Assembly: GCF_000761485.1 (NCBI RefSeq) | Contig: NZ_JPMX01000077.1 | Span: 64,752-116,043, forward strand | Source: Modestobacter caceresii | Lineage (GTDB): Bacteria > Actinomycetota > Actinomycetes > Mycobacteriales > Geodermatophilaceae | Direction of reading: 5' to 3' | Length of the DNA stretch: 51,292 nt | Part shown: positions 49,113 through 51,292 of the stretch, piece by piece | Layout: every line of letters begins with the position of its first letter | Numbering within the stretch: the stretch's first letter is position 1 | Notes under the pieces: generated by a model | What the model was told of the DNA's origin: nothing | The model's database searches: none | What the model saw: the letters and a program-made list of their open reading frames with translations, nothing else | Translations under genes and position numbers: made by a program

Positions 49113-50127
49113 ATGCGCAGGTGCTGGACGGTGCTGGTCTGTGCGGTGGCGGTGCTGCTGGCCGGCCAGGGAACGGCGGCGGCGGCCCCGGTGGCCGGCG
49201 GGTACGCGGACCTGGACCAGCGCGGCCCCGCACTCGCTGTCCCGGCGGCGCAACTGGCCGCCTCGCTGCACTGCAACGGCCCGGTCACCAAGGGCGGGCG
49301 GGGCGCCGGTGCTGCTGCTGCCCGGCACCACGATGGACCCTGAGGTCGGCTTCGCCTGGAACTACGAGCGGGCGTTCGACCGCCTGGGCTGGCGCTGGTG
49401 TGCGGTGACCCTGCCGGACGACGCCACCGGCGACATCCAGGTGGCCGCCGAACACGTGGTCTCTGCGGTGCGCACGGTGAGCAAGCAGGCAGGCCAGCGC
49501 GTCGACGTGGTCGGCTGGAGCCAGGGCGGCATGATCGGACGCTGGGCGCTGCGGTTCTGGCCGGACACCCGGGCGATGGTGGACGACCTGGTCGGGCTGA
49601 GCCCGTCCAACCACGGGACGACGGTCGCCGACCTCGCCTGCCAGACCACCTGTACACCGGCGAACTGGCAGCAGCGGTCGATCTCCTCGTTCACCGCCGC
49701 GCTCAACAGCGGCGCGGAGACCTTCGCCGGCGTCTCGTACACGGTCGCCTACACCCGGGCCGACGAGGTGGTCGTCCCGAACGCCGGGCCCACCGCGAGC
49801 TCGGTGCTGCGGACCGGGGAGGGGCGGATCTCGAACATCGCCACCCAGGACGTCTGCCCGGCGAACGCGGCCGACCACTTCGCGATCGGCAGCTACGACC
49901 CGGTGGGCTACGCGATCGTGATCGACGCGCTGACCCACGACGGCCCGGCGGTGCGCGCCCGGGTCCCGGTGAGCACCTGCCTGCAGGTCTTCCAGCCCGG
50001 CGTCGACCCGGCGACCTTCGCGACCGACTACGCCGCGTTCGTCGCCTACGCCACGGACGGGGAGGGGGACGCCGCGGACGTCCCGGCTGAGCCCGCACTG
50101 CAGCCGTACGTGTTCGCCCGGCGCTGA
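49113..50127 (+). pseudogene. Secreted alpha/beta-hydrolase lipase gene with a -1 frame interruption
   Basis: ATG 49113 encodes a signal peptide (WTVLVCAVAVLLAGQGTAAAA) and the start of a class-2 type lipase up to LHCNGPVTKGGR. The rest of the enzyme, from APVLLLPGTTMDPEVGF onward, is in another frame and ends at 50127. It contains the nucleophile elbow VVGWSQGGMIG. Removing one G from the GGGG run at 49300-49303 restores KGGRAPVLLLPG and a single ~337-aa protein. The gene is therefore either recently inactivated, phase-variable at this run, or affected by a sequencing error. The downstream frame alone lacks a signal peptide. Confidence 0.8.
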
Positions 50128-50162
50128 GGGCCCGCCCGGCGCCGGGTCGGACCGCCGCTGGG

Positions 50163-51292
50163 TCAGGCCGGGCCGATGAGCCCGGAGACGATCTCAGCGG
50201 AGAGGGTGACCAGCGGGAGCCCGCCGCCGGGGTGCGCCGAGCCGCCGACCAGGAACAAACCCGGGAGGCGGGCCGCGTTGGCCGGCCGCAGGAAGGCCGC
50301 ACGGGCCCCGTTGCTGGACGTGCCGTAGATCGAGCCGCCGGGGCTGGCGGTCTCCCGCTCCAGGTCGGCCGGGGTGCGCACCACCCGCCAGCGGACCCGG
50401 TCGCGCACGTCGAGCCCGCGGGCGGCCATGGTCGCCAGCACCTGGTCGGCGTAGCGGTCGGCCAGCCCGGGGGCGGTCCAGTCGACGCCGGTGCCCGGCT
50501 CGTGCCGCGGCGCGTTGACCAGCACGAACCACGACTCGCTGTCGGCGTCGGGTCGGGTGGCCGGGTCGTCGGGGGCGCTCACGTAGACCGTCGGGTCGGC
50601 GACCGGCCGGCTGGGCCCGCCCCGTCCGAACCTGCCCCCTCCGAACAGGGCGTCGAACTCGGCGTCGTAGTCGGTGGGGAACAGCACGGAGTGGTGGGCC
50701 AGCCCGGGCGTGCGGCCGCGGAGGGCGAGCAGCAGCACGAACCCCGAGGACGACGGCGTCACCCGGCGCAGCGCGGCCCGGACCCGCCGCACCGGCGCGT
50801 GCGGCGGCAGCAGGCTGCCGTAGAGGCTCGTCGCGTCGGCGTTGCAGACGACGACGTCGGCCGGCACCACCTCGCCGTCGGCCAGTCGCACCCCGGTCGC
50901 CCGGCCCGCCGTCACCAGCACCTCGCTGACCGCAGCGCCGGTGCGCACGACCGCTCCTCGCTCGACCGCGCGCGCGGCCACCGCCTCGGGCAGCCGGCGC
51001 AGTCCGCCGGGGACGTACCAGGAACCGAAGGCCTGCTCGGCGTAGGGCACGGTGAGCAGCGCGGCGGGTGCCCGTCGGGGGTCCGAGCCGGAGTAGGTCG
51101 CGTACCGGTCCAGCAGCATCCGCAGCCGCGGGTCGGTCAGGTACCGGTGCCCCAGGCCGCGCAGCGTGCGGCCGGGCGCGACGGTGCGGAGGTCGGTGGT
51201 GTTGCGGGCGAGCCGGGCCAGGGTGGCCGCACCGGCCAGCGGGGTGCGCAGGAACGGCTGCTCGGTGGCCCGCCACATCGCCTCGGCGCGGG
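50163..51292 (-). CDS. Phytoene desaturase-like FAD-dependent oxidoreductase, C-terminal part (5' end outside window)
   Basis: The frame is open from the window edge to the stop at 50163; ATG 51278 is an internal Met. The product matches the C-terminal three quarters of CrtI/CrtN-type carotenoid desaturases, with YVPGGLRRLPEAVAARAVER, a substrate-domain middle part and the C-terminal FAD-contact motif GLFLVGGSAHPGGGLPLVTL. The N-terminal dinucleotide motif lies beyond the window. It probably belongs to a carotenoid cluster further right. A related carotenoid oxygenase or ketolase cannot be excluded. Confidence 0.85.
   Translation of the reverse strand, partial: RAEAMWRATEQPFLRTPLAGAATLARLARNTTDLRTVAPGRTLRGLGHRYLTDPRLRMLLDRYATYSGSDPRRAPAALLTVPYAEQAFGSWYVPGGLRRLPEAVAARAVERGAVVRTGAAVSEVLVTAGRATGVRLADGEVVPADVVVCNADATSLYGSLLPPHAPVRRVRAALRRVTPSSSGFVLLLALRGRTPGLAHHSVLFPTDYDAEFDALFGGGRFGRGGPSRPVADPTVYVSAPDDPATRPDADSESWFVLVNAPRHEPGTGVDWTAPGLADRYADQVLATMAARGLDVRDRVRWRVVRTPADLERETASPGGSIYGTSSNGARAAFLRPANAARLPGLFLVGGSAHPGGGLPLVTLSAEIVSGLIGPA

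Noticed and set aside
1-51292. tRNA, rRNA, CRISPR array, transposase or integrase genes
   Set aside because: I looked for T-loop-like GGTTCGA contexts, regularly spaced repeats and recombinase-type products and found none that hold up.

Overview
The window reads as chromosomal DNA of a very GC-rich actinobacterium. The signs are strong third-position G/C use, many GTG starts with 4-nt stop/start overlaps (ATGA or GTGA), a mycothiol gene (mshB), a 7Fe ferredoxin, and the succinylase lysine pathway. Gene order in two blocks (mshB plus a small membrane protein, and dapD/dapE/LOG/DivIVA-like/tag/DUF3117) matches what I know of Mycobacterium tuberculosis. A Geodermatophilaceae-type organism is my best guess, but it is an inference. 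I see no tRNA, rRNA, CRISPR array or intact transposase. Layout: 1-3000 holds two tandem PhoX-type Tat-exported phosphatase genes, the first cut by the window edge. 3013-6622 (minus) is a sulfur-assimilation block: an Rrf2 regulator, a 28-aa leader peptide of the actinobacterial cysteine-attenuator type, a sulfite reductase, a 56-aa zinc-ribbon protein, APS reductase and a pterin dehydratase. 6629-14077 has a SRPBCC-Nudix fusion and a complete peptide ABC importer. 14236-20750 has mshB, a membrane protein, an acetyltransferase, a GAF-GGDEF-EAL protein, fdxA and dapC. 20747-30534 is accessory DNA sitting between dapC and dapD. It contains a 0.37-kb MITE-like element bounded by CTAG, an AraC regulator, a NmrA-like reductase, a DUF1772 protein and an inserted ~5.8-kb module. 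30604-41825 returns to conserved genes (dapD, dapE, LOG, DivIVA-like, DUF2243/CtaG-like, an ABC exporter, EamA, tag, DUF3117, leucyl aminopeptidase and a small Rv0909-like protein). 41898-51292 holds an unrecognised 482-aa protein, a decayed membrane-protein gene, an ECF sigma/anti-sigma-like pair, an ArsR/SRPBCC pair, an ABC-2 exporter behind phased TCAGGG repeats, a CPBP protease, a frameshifted lipase and the 3' part of a phytoene-desaturase-like gene. The most interesting part is the module at 23578-29392. It carries an OmpR-type two-component system, a stand-alone receiver that has lost its phospho-acceptor Asp, and a secreted 774-aa coiled-coil protein whose only cysteines lie at its two ends. 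Phased CTTCAG/CTTCAA direct repeats (11-bp period) lie in front of both the pseudo-receiver gene and the kinase/regulator-coiled-coil intergenic region, which suggests one regulon. The module is bracketed by duplicated remnants of its neighbours: a 141-bp tail of the lysozyme-like gene on the left and a decayed DUF1772 gene on the right. It therefore looks like a recent insertion between two convergent genes.
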